From NCBI GenBank assembly GCA_026129465.1, contig JAHCIA010000001.1, positions 1,187,964 to 1,251,963 on the forward strand: DNA of 64,000 nt, in the 5' to 3' direction. The translations under genes and the position numbers were made by a program. This stretch comes from Flavobacteriales bacterium (GTDB taxonomy: Bacteria > Bacteroidota > Bacteroidia > Flavobacteriales_F > PHOS-HE28). Below, piece after piece: positions 16,489-24,248 of this stretch (the first letter of the stretch is position 1; the number at the start of each line of letters is the position of its first letter). The notes under the pieces were generated by a model, which did not search any database, was not told the origin of the DNA, and saw nothing but the letters and a program-made list of their open reading frames with translations.

Positions 16489-17598
16489 ATGATTAAGTAT
16501 CAATATGCAAAAGACGAGAATGAAAAGCTGATTGACATTGACAGCTTAAACGAAGAGAACAGAGTAAATTCTAAGTTCTTCTGCATAGGTTGTGGGAATG
16601 AGTTAATTGCTAGACTTGGAAAAATTAAGGTTCACCATTTTGCACATAAAAAAGTTGTAACCTGTTCAGGAGAAACATATCTGCATTTACTTGGAAAACA
16701 ACTGTTTTTTGATAATTATACCGATTGTTTGAATACAAATAGACCATTCACAATTGAGATATACCAAAAAAGAACTTGTAATCACTATGAAAAAGAACTT
16801 GGCTGAAAATGTAAACTACCAAAGGCTACGACTAAATTTGACCTAACGCAGTTCTTTGACAAGATTTCAGTAGAAACAAGAGAAGGTTCATTTATTGCAG
16901 ATATAATGCTCACAAGCAAAAACGGCAAGGAGAAAGTATTTGTAGAAATTGCTGTTACACACCTATCAACTGAACAAAAATTAAACTCTAATTATAGAAT
17001 TATTGAGTTAGAAATTGAAAACGAAGAAGACTTTGAACCAATAAAAAGAAAGTATTTAAGCGTAAACGACTCAAAAGTTAAATTCAAAAATTTCAAGACA
17101 AATGAAATAAATGCTTCGCTTTGCAATGGGAATTGCCAAATAGATTACAACTTTTTTACTCTTGACAAAGACGGAAGATGTTTATTAAAACAAAGAAACC
17201 TTAGGCAGATAAAAAATCAGTTAGTGACAGAGAAAGACAGGATTTTGAAGTATGAAATATCAAATGACATTGGACACAATTATCCAGATATTTTCAAAAA
17301 AGGAGTAGCAACTTTTTCACAACAGAATTTAAAGGTTAAAAACTGTTTTGTTTGTCGGTATCACGCAGAAAATAACTCTTGGCAATATTATGAAGATACG
17401 ATTGGTGTTCCAATTTTTTGTAAGTTTCTCAAAATAAAATGTAATTCAAACCAAGCAGTAAGTTGTGAATATTTCAAATTAGAGAAAAATTACGTTCAGA
17501 AAATCATAACGACAATTCAAGAATATGATTCAGAAATGGAACAATATTATAAGGAAATTGATGAAGCGGGAACTGTTGACGAAAATTGGGACGAATAA
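16489..17598 (+). pseudogene. CoiA-like nuclease family gene with one in-frame TGA
   Basis: One continuous reading frame of about 370 codons is interrupted only by TGA at 16804-16806; the frame resumes with KCKLPKATTKFDL and runs to the end without a shift. The N-terminal part has a zinc-finger-like FFCIGCGNEL and the KVHHFAHKK motif of competence protein CoiA-like proteins. After the stop come IADIMLTS and VFVEIAVTHLS, matching the nuclease-like core with acidic residues. A further Cys cluster (CFVCRYH) follows. CoiA-like proteins occur in competence and in mobile or defence islands. The gene is strikingly AT-rich, is bounded by attC-like sites 1 and 2, and looks like a cassette gene inactivated by a nonsense mutation; an internal restart at 16906 would give only the C-terminal 230 residues. 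Confidence 0.75.
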
Positions 17599-17610
17599 TA
17601 GAACACCAGC

Positions 17611-17742
17611 CACCAACAAGGGTTTTGCGTCAGGCGGGGTGACGTGTAAACTTGAAGTTTTGTGCTTCTATTCAAGTGCAGTGCTGGTTGACAGTTTTGT
17701 GCTCCGAAACCCGCCCGAACGCAAAGCCCGAAAACGTTGTCG
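17611..17742 (+). other. attC-like recombination site 2
   Basis: A 132-bp element starting 12 bp after the CoiA-like gene. CACCAAC (17611-17617) precedes a long imperfect stem: GGGTTTTGCGT-CAGGCGGG (17620-17638) pairs with CCCGCC-CGAACGCAAAGCCC (17710-17729). The R'-like heptamer GTTGTCG is at 17736-17742. The loop contains its own stem ACTTGAA/TTCAAGT. Same polarity as site 1. Confidence 0.65.
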
Positions 17743-17765
17743 CAAATTCCTATACCTGGCATTGA

Positions 17766-19073
17766 ATGAAGAGTAAACAGGAACTTAAGCGATATCTATC
17801 ATCAGAGATGGAGAGACTCGACTTCGCTAAGAAGTCAATAGAGGCCTATCAAATTTGGTTAGTAAAGCTGCAAGAACATTATCCCAGAAAGGACCTGAAG
17901 AAACTGTCATTCGAAGAGATCAAGGCCTTCATTGAACATCACATCAAAAAAGGGCGTGCATCGGCATCTGGAATTAACATAGCATGCCATGCAGTAGTAC
18001 TTCTTTATAACAGACTATGGGGGCATGACTATGATTTCACCGGTATAAACCGACCACAGTGTAAACGATTGCGAATCGAATCTCTTTCACAAGATGAGAT
18101 TATCAAGCTCATTGATTCGACAACAAATAGCAAACAAAAAGCTGTAATCGCCTTGACGTACTCATCCGGTCTTGACTTGGCTGAAGTAACTCATCTTAGA
18201 CTAACAGACGTTGACCTTATCAGAGACAATCTAAAAATTAGAGACAAGAACGGCAAACTGAAGAGGGTTTCTATACTTTCAAATCAAGCCAAAAATATCC
18301 TTAATGTTCATATCGAAGAGAATGAGCCGAGCAGGTATTTATTTGAAGGATATAAGCAAGGCTTCAAATACTCCGATCGGTCAGTTCAACGCATGTTCAA
18401 TCAAACGGCTGCACGCGCAGGTATAAAGAGAAAGCTAACATTCAAGGTTCTGAAGTACTCCTACATTGTACACCTCGAAGAGTTGGGGGTGCCACTTAGA
18501 ACAACACTTCACGAATTAGGCTTGAAGAGCTCCAACACATTAGACTTTTTCAGCGAAGCCATTGCCAAAGGGAATAACAAGGTATCCTTTAGCCCTCTTG
18601 ACAAGATTCTTCACGAACCCAAGCTTGAGTACCCCGTTAACTTGGCACATCTCGAAGAATCAATCCAGTTGGTGAATAGCAAAGATGAACGAGAATATCT
18701 GCAAGAATCATTGATTTGCATTAAATCAAATTCGCTACGGGCTGGAATCATATTCGCTTGGAATGCCGCAGTCGTGAACATCCGTAAAAAGTGCTTCTCA
18801 CACGGCAAAGTGACATTGACTCAAGCCATTCAGAAGCACTATGAAAAGGCACCAACCATTTCTAATCTTGATGACTTGGCCAACATAAAGGATAGTACTC
18901 TTATATTGGCATTCCAGGGTCTTGGTCATGTGGATAAAGGGGAAAAGGATGCACTCGTCGAGTGTTTAAACCTCAGAAACAAGTGTGGTCATCCAAGTCA
19001 ATATCGGCCGAAATCTTTCAAGGCGATGTCGTTCCTAGAAGAGTTGCTAACGATAGTATTCAATAAACAGTGA
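17766..19073 (+). CDS. Inactivated tyrosine recombinase fused to a HEPN-like RNase domain
   Basis: A 435-residue protein. Residues about 1-95 resemble the core-binding domain of tyrosine recombinases and about 105-265 the catalytic domain. It aligns by eye with the active recombinase at 11312 (shared YSxGL, LFEG, AxAGIxRKLT). The catalytic positions are lost: Arg becomes Asp137 (SSGLDLAEV), the His-x-x-Arg pair becomes Lys227/Lys230 (FKVLKYS), His becomes Leu253 (ELGLKSS) and Tyr becomes Phe262. Only the hairpin Lys seems kept. Residues about 295-435 are helical. They end in LRNKCGHPS, an Rx4H motif (Arg404, His409) typical of HEPN RNases, preceded by RAGIIFAWNAAVVNIRKK. I infer a DNA-binding dead recombinase joined to an RNase effector, sitting as a single-gene AT-rich cassette between attC-like sites 2 and 3. 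Confidence 0.8.
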   Translation: MKSKQELKRYLSSEMERLDFAKKSIEAYQIWLVKLQEHYPRKDLKKLSFEEIKAFIEHHIKKGRASASGINIACHAVVLLYNRLWGHDYDFTGINRPQCKRLRIESLSQDEIIKLIDSTTNSKQKAVIALTYSSGLDLAEVTHLRLTDVDLIRDNLKIRDKNGKLKRVSILSNQAKNILNVHIEENEPSRYLFEGYKQGFKYSDRSVQRMFNQTAARAGIKRKLTFKVLKYSYIVHLEELGVPLRTTLHELGLKSSNTLDFFSEAIAKGNNKVSFSPLDKILHEPKLEYPVNLAHLEESIQLVNSKDEREYLQESLICIKSNSLRAGIIFAWNAAVVNIRKKCFSHGKVTLTQAIQKHYEKAPTISNLDDLANIKDSTLILAFQGLGHVDKGEKDALVECLNLRNKCGHPSQYRPKSFKAMSFLEELLTIVFNKQ

Positions 19074-19082
19074 CGGAACTTG

Positions 19083-19204
19083 CGACAACATGCGCTTGCC
19101 GCAAGCCGCCCTCGTCCCGGTGCAAACTCCCGTTGAAGGATGATAACTTCGTCCAGGAACAAGATCACGAAAGGCGGCCTGCGGCAAGCGCAGGGCCGTT
19201 GCCG
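19083..19204 (+). other. attC-like recombination site 3
   Basis: A 122-bp element 9 bp after the HEPN-fusion gene. CGACAAC (19083-19089) nearly mirrors GTTGCCG (19198-19204). A 20-bp stem with a single mismatch is formed by TGCGCTTGCCGCAAGCCGCC (19091-19110) and its partner at 19173-19192. The stem shares CTTGCCGCAA with site 1, indicating a site family. This is the clearest of the four. Confidence 0.7.
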
Positions 19205-19260
19205 GCAATGTGCAAAATGAGCAACGACAAAAGAGTTGATATTATATTTTGACAACACGA

Positions 19261-19983
19261 ATGACTGGACAGACAAATAATCACAAGACTAAATTCTTTT
19301 TAGTTATTGGTGTCATTGGACTCTTTGCCGTATTGACAGGCTTTTCAACAACATTTCTAATTCCATTAGGCAAAGGAACATTTGAGGCACCTCTGATTAT
19401 CTATATACATGGAGCTTTTGCGTTCAGTTGGATTTGCCTTTTCACGACACAGTCATTATTGGTTCGAAATAATAGCGTTAGACAACACAGACTTTTAGGC
19501 TTTTTAGGACTTGTAATTGCAACTGGAGTCACTCTAACCTTAATACCCGTTGGACTATATCAGGTTGAAAAGGAATTAGCTCAAGGCCTTGGACAGATAG
19601 CCATTTCATCAATAATTGGGACAATAATCTCTGCAATAATATTTATATCACTTGTTTTAACTGGAATTCTAAAAAGGCATAAACCTTCAACTCATAAACG
19701 ACTGATGTTGCTTGCGACAATATTGTTATTGTGGCCAGCATGGTTCCGTTTTAGGCATATATTTCCATCTGTACCCAATCCTGAGATTTGGTTTGCAATA
19801 GTTTTAGCAGACAGTTTGATAATCATAAGTTTCATATGGGACAAAATTACGTACGGAAAAGTGAACCCGACTCTATTATATACTGGAGTGTTTATTATTA
19901 TTGAGCATGCAGTTGAGGCGTACATGTTCGACACGACTTTATGGAGAGAATTAGCAAATAGAATTTACGGACTATTGACATGA
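19261..19983 (+). CDS. Seven-helix membrane protein of unknown function
   Basis: A 240-residue, very hydrophobic protein with about seven transmembrane helices. Its conserved-looking residues (IYIHGAFAFSWICLFTTQSLL, then RQHRLLGFLG) recall DUF2306-like or heme-binding membrane proteins in which the His residues sit in helices; this is a weak assignment. ATG 19261 was chosen over an upstream TTG at 19249. AT-rich, unlike the chromosome. It is the only gene between attC-like sites 3 and 4, so it is read as a mobile cassette. A TATATTTTG promoter-like sequence lies about 10 nt upstream. Confidence 0.75.
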   Translation: MTGQTNNHKTKFFLVIGVIGLFAVLTGFSTTFLIPLGKGTFEAPLIIYIHGAFAFSWICLFTTQSLLVRNNSVRQHRLLGFLGLVIATGVTLTLIPVGLYQVEKELAQGLGQIAISSIIGTIISAIIFISLVLTGILKRHKPSTHKRLMLLATILLLWPAWFRFRHIFPSVPNPEIWFAIVLADSLIIISFIWDKITYGKVNPTLLYTGVFIIIEHAVEAYMFDTTLWRELANRIYGLLT

Positions 19984-19993
19984 AGCACACAGC

Positions 19994-20167
19994 CGGCAAG
20001 ACCGTGTTTATTTAATTGCGGGGTTCGGTATTGGCTATCAAGTTTTGGTTTCTTAATTTAGTCCGCTGTAGGCGGACAGTTGCGGAGCAAGTCGGTCTTA
20101 ACATTCCGCTGCGCTTCATTTTTAAGCCCTCCTACTCCCGCAACTAAATAAACACAAAACGTTAGCC
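19994..20167 (+). other. attC-like recombination site 4
   Basis: A 174-bp element. CGGCAAG (19994-20000) is an imperfect R''. The 19-bp stem GTGTTTATTTAATTGCGGG (20004-20022) pairs with 20137-20155 with one mismatch. GTTAGCC (20161-20167) is an R' close to the common integron GTTAGGC. The long loop contains further short hairpins (GTCCGC...GCGGAC). The AAC of R'' is altered to AAG, so the site may be degenerate. Confidence 0.6.
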
Positions 20168-20198
20168 GCAAGCCTCCTATCGTCGGCCTGCGGCTAAC
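20161..20198. repeat. Terminal hairpin at the end of the cassette array
   Basis: GTTAGCCGCAAGCC (20161-20174) pairs with GGCCTGCGGCTAAC (20185-20198) with one mismatch around a 10-nt loop. It overlaps the R' of site 4 and reuses the CCGCAAGCC/GGCCTGCGG wording of site 3, so it may be a site remnant at the array border, just before hutI. Confidence 0.5.
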
Positions 20199-20272
20199 GG
20201 GGACCACGCATCAAGGGTGCGGTCCCAGCCCCATCCTCGTTCCTTCGGTCGGCCACCCTTTCTTTGTGGCCC

Positions 20273-21589
20273 ATGCGCCGCCTGCTCATCACCAACGCCA
20301 AAGCCCTGGTGGGCACGCACCCGCCGGGCACAGGGCTGCTGAGCGGTGTGGCCATGGCACGACTGCCGCTAATAGAGAACGGCTGGCTGCTGGCCGAGGA
20401 TGGCATCATCAGCGCCATGGGCCCCATGCGCGAGGCGCCCGAGGTGGAGAACAGCCACACCAAGGTGATCGATGCGCGTGGTCGCTTTGTGCTCCCCGGC
20501 TGGTGCGACCCCCATACCCACACCGTCTTCGCCGCCCCACGCGAGGAGGAGTTCGTGGACAAGATCCGCGGCCTCAGCTACCAGGAGATCGCCGACAAGG
20601 GCGGCGGCATCCTCAACAGCGCCCGCAAGCTGCGCGCGATGGATGAGGAGATGCTCTTCGCGCAGAGCAAGGCCAGGCTGGAAGAGATGATGCGCCAGGG
20701 CACCACCGCCGTGGAGATCAAGAGCGGCTATGGACTCTCCCTGGAAAGCGAACTGAAGATGCTGCGCGTGGTGCAGCGCCTGAAGGAGACACTTCCCCTG
20801 CCCATCAAGGCCACATTGCTGGCGGCCCACGCGCTGCCGCCCGAATACCGGGATGATCGCGCGGGCTATATCCAGCTGATCACCGATACGCTCATTCCGC
20901 AGGTGGCGGCCGAGGGCCTGGCCGACTTCGTGGACGTGTTCTGCGAGACGAACTACTTCACCGTGGCCGAAATGGAGGCCGTGCTGGAGGCTGGCGCCAG
21001 GCATGGCCTGCGCGGCAAGGTGCATGTGAACCAGTTCACCAGCATCGGCGGCGTCCAGGCGGCCATCCGCCACGGCGCCCGCAGTGTGGACCACCTGGAG
21101 GTGATGGAGGAGGCGGACATCGATGCGCTGGCAGGGGTCTGGGGGCGGATGGACTGGTCGGCCAAAAGGGTCGACGCTTCAATGCCCATGCTTCCCATCC
21201 CGACCTTGTTGCCGTCTTGTTCCTTCTTCCTGCGGATCCCTTATGCTCCGGCGCGCGACCTGCTGGACCGCGGGCTGCCCGTGGCACTGGCCACCGACCA
21301 CAACCCCGGCAGCACGCCCAGCGGCAACATGAACCTGGTGCTCTCGCTGGCCTGCATCCAATTGCGCATGCTGCCCGAGGAGGCCATCAACGCCATGACG
21401 CTGAACGCCGCGGCCGCCATGGACCTGGCCGATCAGGTGGGGAGCATCGCCGTGGGCAAGCGCGCGAACCTGATCATCACCCGGCCGGTACCTTCGCTGG
21501 CCTATCTGCCCTACGCCTTCGGCAACGACCACATCGACACCGTGCTCATCGATGGAGAACCCTTCCGCTCCGGGGACGCCCTCGCCTGA
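20273..21589 (+). CDS. hutI: Imidazolonepropionase
   Basis: Hydrolyses 4-imidazolone-5-propionate to N-formimino-L-glutamate, the third step of histidine degradation. The 438-residue amidohydrolase shows the metal ligands of CDPHTHTVF, LLAAHALPPEY, KVHVNQFTSIGG and ALATDHNPGSTPSGNMN. The ATG at 20273 is preferred over an upstream TTG at 20264. Between DALAG and IPTLLPSCSFF there is an extra segment of about 15-20 residues (GVWGRMDWSAKRVD...) compared with what I expect for the family. ftcD two genes downstream would act on the product. Core-like GC content resumes here, marking the right border of the accessory island. Confidence 0.93.
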   Translation: MRRLLITNAKALVGTHPPGTGLLSGVAMARLPLIENGWLLAEDGIISAMGPMREAPEVENSHTKVIDARGRFVLPGWCDPHTHTVFAAPREEEFVDKIRGLSYQEIADKGGGILNSARKLRAMDEEMLFAQSKARLEEMMRQGTTAVEIKSGYGLSLESELKMLRVVQRLKETLPLPIKATLLAAHALPPEYRDDRAGYIQLITDTLIPQVAAEGLADFVDVFCETNYFTVAEMEAVLEAGARHGLRGKVHVNQFTSIGGVQAAIRHGARSVDHLEVMEEADIDALAGVWGRMDWSAKRVDASMPMLPIPTLLPSCSFFLRIPYAPARDLLDRGLPVALATDHNPGSTPSGNMNLVLSLACIQLRMLPEEAINAMTLNAAAAMDLADQVGSIAVGKRANLIITRPVPSLAYLPYAFGNDHIDTVLIDGEPFRSGDALA

Positions 21590-22340
21590 TCCCACCTCCT
21601 CGCCACTGCGCCCGCCCGGCCTCGAGTTCGCCATGGGCGTGGCGCTCTTCGCCATCACCATCATGGGCTTCATGGTGGTGCAGACGGCGGTCTTCATCCA
21701 GGGGGTGCTCCGCCTCTCGCCCGATATCGCCCCCGATGGTTTCTCCACGAGCTTGATCCAGGACGCCGCCTTCCGCGCCCGCATGGACGAACTGATCCAC
21801 CATGGCGATCTGGTGGCCGAGCAAGCGATCTGGAGCGGACTGGCCGGGCTGCTCTTCATCCTCGGCACCGTGTACCTGTGGAAGCGCGCCCGCACCGCGG
21901 ACTTCCTGGGCCTGCGCGCACCGCGCCTGCGCCAGATCGGCCTCTGGCTCGGCATGTTCATATTGCTGGGCCTGCTGATCGAGGGGCTCTCCTACCTCAG
22001 CCCGGCCTTCGACACGGACTTCATGGAGCGCGTCATCGCCACCAACAGCGATCGTATGCTGCTGCTTCTGGGCGTGGGCCTGCTGGCGCCGCTCTTCGAG
22101 GAATTCCTGCTGCGCGGCCTGTTGCTCGGCTCGCTGCGCCACATCACCGAGGAGCACGCCGCCGTGGCCCTCAGTGCCGGGGTCTTCACGCTGATGCACC
22201 TGCAATACAGCTGGACGGTGATGCTGCTGATCCTGCCCATGGGCGTGGTGCTCGGCTATGCACGCACCCGCAGCGGCAGCATCTGGGTGCCCGTGCTGCT
22301 GCATGTGGCCAACAACACGGTGAGCGTGTTCTGGCCATAG
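21552..22340 (+). CDS. CPBP (Abi/Rce1-like) intramembrane metalloprotease
   Basis: A 262-residue membrane protein with the glutamate-zinc motifs of the CPBP family: EEFLLRG (EExxxR), FTLMHLQY (FxxxH) and HVANNT (HxxxN). It has about 6-7 hydrophobic helices. Members cleave prenylated or hydrophobic substrates, or act in bacteriocin self-immunity; the substrate here is unknown. Its start overlaps the end of hutI by 38 bp, so it is co-transcribed with histidine-degradation genes, although no functional link is obvious. Confidence 0.88.
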   Translation: MENPSAPGTPSPDPTSSPLRPPGLEFAMGVALFAITIMGFMVVQTAVFIQGVLRLSPDIAPDGFSTSLIQDAAFRARMDELIHHGDLVAEQAIWSGLAGLLFILGTVYLWKRARTADFLGLRAPRLRQIGLWLGMFILLGLLIEGLSYLSPAFDTDFMERVIATNSDRMLLLLGVGLLAPLFEEFLLRGLLLGSLRHITEEHAAVALSAGVFTLMHLQYSWTVMLLILPMGVVLGYARTRSGSIWVPVLLHVANNTVSVFWP

Positions 22341-22430
22341 GGCCGGTAAGGCATCGCAGGCGTGGCCCCATGGCTCGGCGTGGGCAACATCCACAACCCG
22401 GCCTGCGACTTCCAACCGCCCCCGCCCACC

Positions 22431-22438
22431 TAGCTTTG
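22431..22438 (+). promoter_or_regulatory. -7 element for ftcD
   Basis: TAGCTTTG, an exact TAnnTTTG match, 18 nt before the ftcD ATG. Confidence 0.55.
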
Positions 22439-22456
22439 CCGCCCAATTCCAAAGAC

Positions 22457-24151
22457 ATGCAACGCCGCCTGATCGAATGTGTGCCCAACATCAGCGAGGG
22501 CCGCGACCGTGCCAAGATCGACGCCATCGCCAACGTGGTCACCACCGTGGAAGGGGTCCGTCTCTTGGACATCGATCCCGGAAAGGCCACCAACCGAACG
22601 GTGATCACCTTCGTGGGCGGGCCCGAGGCGGTGTGCGAGGCGGCCTTCCTGCTGGTGAAGAAGGCGCAGGAACTCATCGACATGCGCGGCCACACCGGCG
22701 AGCACCCGCGCTTCGGCGCCACCGATGTCTGTCCCCTGGTGCCGATCAGCGGGGTGACGATGGCCGAATGCGCGGAATACGCGCGCGCACTGGGGAAGCG
22801 CGTGGGCGATGAACTGGGGATACCGGTCTACCTTTACGAGAACGCCGCGCGCGAGGAGAAGCGACGCAACCTGGCCAACAACCGCAGCGGCGAATACGAG
22901 GGCCTGAAGAAGAAGCTCGGCGATACCGCCTGGAAGCCCGACCATGGCCCGGCGGAATGGAACGAACGTGTGGCCCGCAGCGGCGCCATCGCCATCGGGG
23001 CGCGCAACTTCCTGGTGGCCTACAACATCAACCTGAACAGTACCAGCACGCGCCGCGCGAACGCCATCGCCTTCGACATCCGCGAGGCCGGACGCGTGAA
23101 ACGCGAGGGCGATCCCCTCACGGGCAAGGTCGTCAACGATGCCAATGGCGAACCGGTGAAGATCCCCGGCAAGCTCAAGGCCGTGAAGGGCATCGGCTGG
23201 TACATCGAGGAGTACGGCATAGCACAGCTCTCGCTCAATCTCACCGACATCACGGTGACACCGGTGCATGTGGCCTTCGACGAGGCCTGCAAGAGCGCGG
23301 CGGAGCGTGGCATCCGGGTCACCGGCAGCGAACTGGTGGGCCTGATCCCCAAGCAGGCGCTGTTGGACGCGGCGGACTTCTTCCTCACCCGCCAGGAACG
23401 CAGCCTGGGCATCCCTGAACGGGAGAAGATCAAGATCGCCGTGAAGTCCTTGGGGCTGGACGATCTGGCGCCCTTCGATCCGGAGAAGAAGGTGATCGAA
23501 TACATGCTGGCCGAACCGGGACAGGAGCGGCTGGTGCGCATGGACCTGAAGCGCTTCAGCGAGGAGGCCGCCAGCGAGAGCCCGGCCCCCGGCGGCGGCA
23601 GTGTGGCGGCTTACGTGGGCGCGTTGGGCGCGGCGCTCGGCACCATGGTGGCCAACCTCAGCGCGCACAAACGCGGCTGGGACGACCGCTGGGCGGCATA
23701 CAGCGCTTGGGCCGTGCAAGGCGAGGCGCTCCGCAACGAACTGCTCTTCCTGGTGGACGAGGACACCCGGGCCTATGACCGGATCATCGCCTGCTTCGGC
23801 ATGCCCAAGGGCAACGACGCCGAAAAAGCCGCGCGCAAATCCGCGATCGACGAGGCCACCAAGGGCGCGATCAACACCCCGCTGCGCACCATGGAGGTGT
23901 GCGTGGAAAGCATGGCGCTGATGAAGGCCATGGCCGGGACCGGCCTGGAAGCCAGCGTGAGCGATGCCGGTGTGGGCGCCCTGTGCGCGCGCACCGGGGC
24001 GATCGGCGGCTACCTCAACGTTCGCATCAACTGCGCCGGATTGGGCGATGAGGCCTTCAAGAAGCAGGTGCTCGCACGGGCGGAGGAACTCAAGGCACAG
24101 GCCGAGGCGCTGGAAGCCGAGGTGATGGCGATCACGCTGCGAAAGGTGTAG
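22457..24151 (+). CDS. ftcD: Bifunctional glutamate formimidoyltransferase / formimidoyl-THF cyclodeaminase
   Basis: A 564-residue fusion. Residues about 1-300 are the formimidoyltransferase (start RRLIECVPNISEGRD, then HTGEHPRFGATDVCPLVP), which moves the formimino group from formiminoglutamate to tetrahydrofolate. Residues about 350-564 are the cyclodeaminase (FSEEAASESPAPGGGSVAAY), giving 5,10-methenyl-THF and ammonia. Many bacteria encode the two as separate proteins or use another route; the fused layout matches the animal-type enzyme and is common in Bacteroidota. It works with HutI upstream; hutH and hutU are not in the window. Confidence 0.95.
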   Translation: MQRRLIECVPNISEGRDRAKIDAIANVVTTVEGVRLLDIDPGKATNRTVITFVGGPEAVCEAAFLLVKKAQELIDMRGHTGEHPRFGATDVCPLVPISGVTMAECAEYARALGKRVGDELGIPVYLYENAAREEKRRNLANNRSGEYEGLKKKLGDTAWKPDHGPAEWNERVARSGAIAIGARNFLVAYNINLNSTSTRRANAIAFDIREAGRVKREGDPLTGKVVNDANGEPVKIPGKLKAVKGIGWYIEEYGIAQLSLNLTDITVTPVHVAFDEACKSAAERGIRVTGSELVGLIPKQALLDAADFFLTRQERSLGIPEREKIKIAVKSLGLDDLAPFDPEKKVIEYMLAEPGQERLVRMDLKRFSEEAASESPAPGGGSVAAYVGALGAALGTMVANLSAHKRGWDDRWAAYSAWAVQGEALRNELLFLVDEDTRAYDRIIACFGMPKGNDAEKAARKSAIDEATKGAINTPLRTMEVCVESMALMKAMAGTGLEASVSDAGVGALCARTGAIGGYLNVRINCAGLGDEAFKKQVLARAEELKAQAEALEAEVMAITLRKV

Positions 24152-24248
24152 GCGGCATCCACCCCCGGCTGTCGATGAAGCATGACGTCCGGCACAACAC
24201 GCCGCGTCATGCGGCCGTATCATTGATGCGGTCCCGTTCCGCACAGCG

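Noticed and set aside
16804-16806. TGA read as selenocysteine in the CoiA-like gene
   Set aside because: No selenoprotein family matches, no SECIS-like stem is apparent directly after it, and no Sec machinery is in view; a nonsense mutation is simpler.
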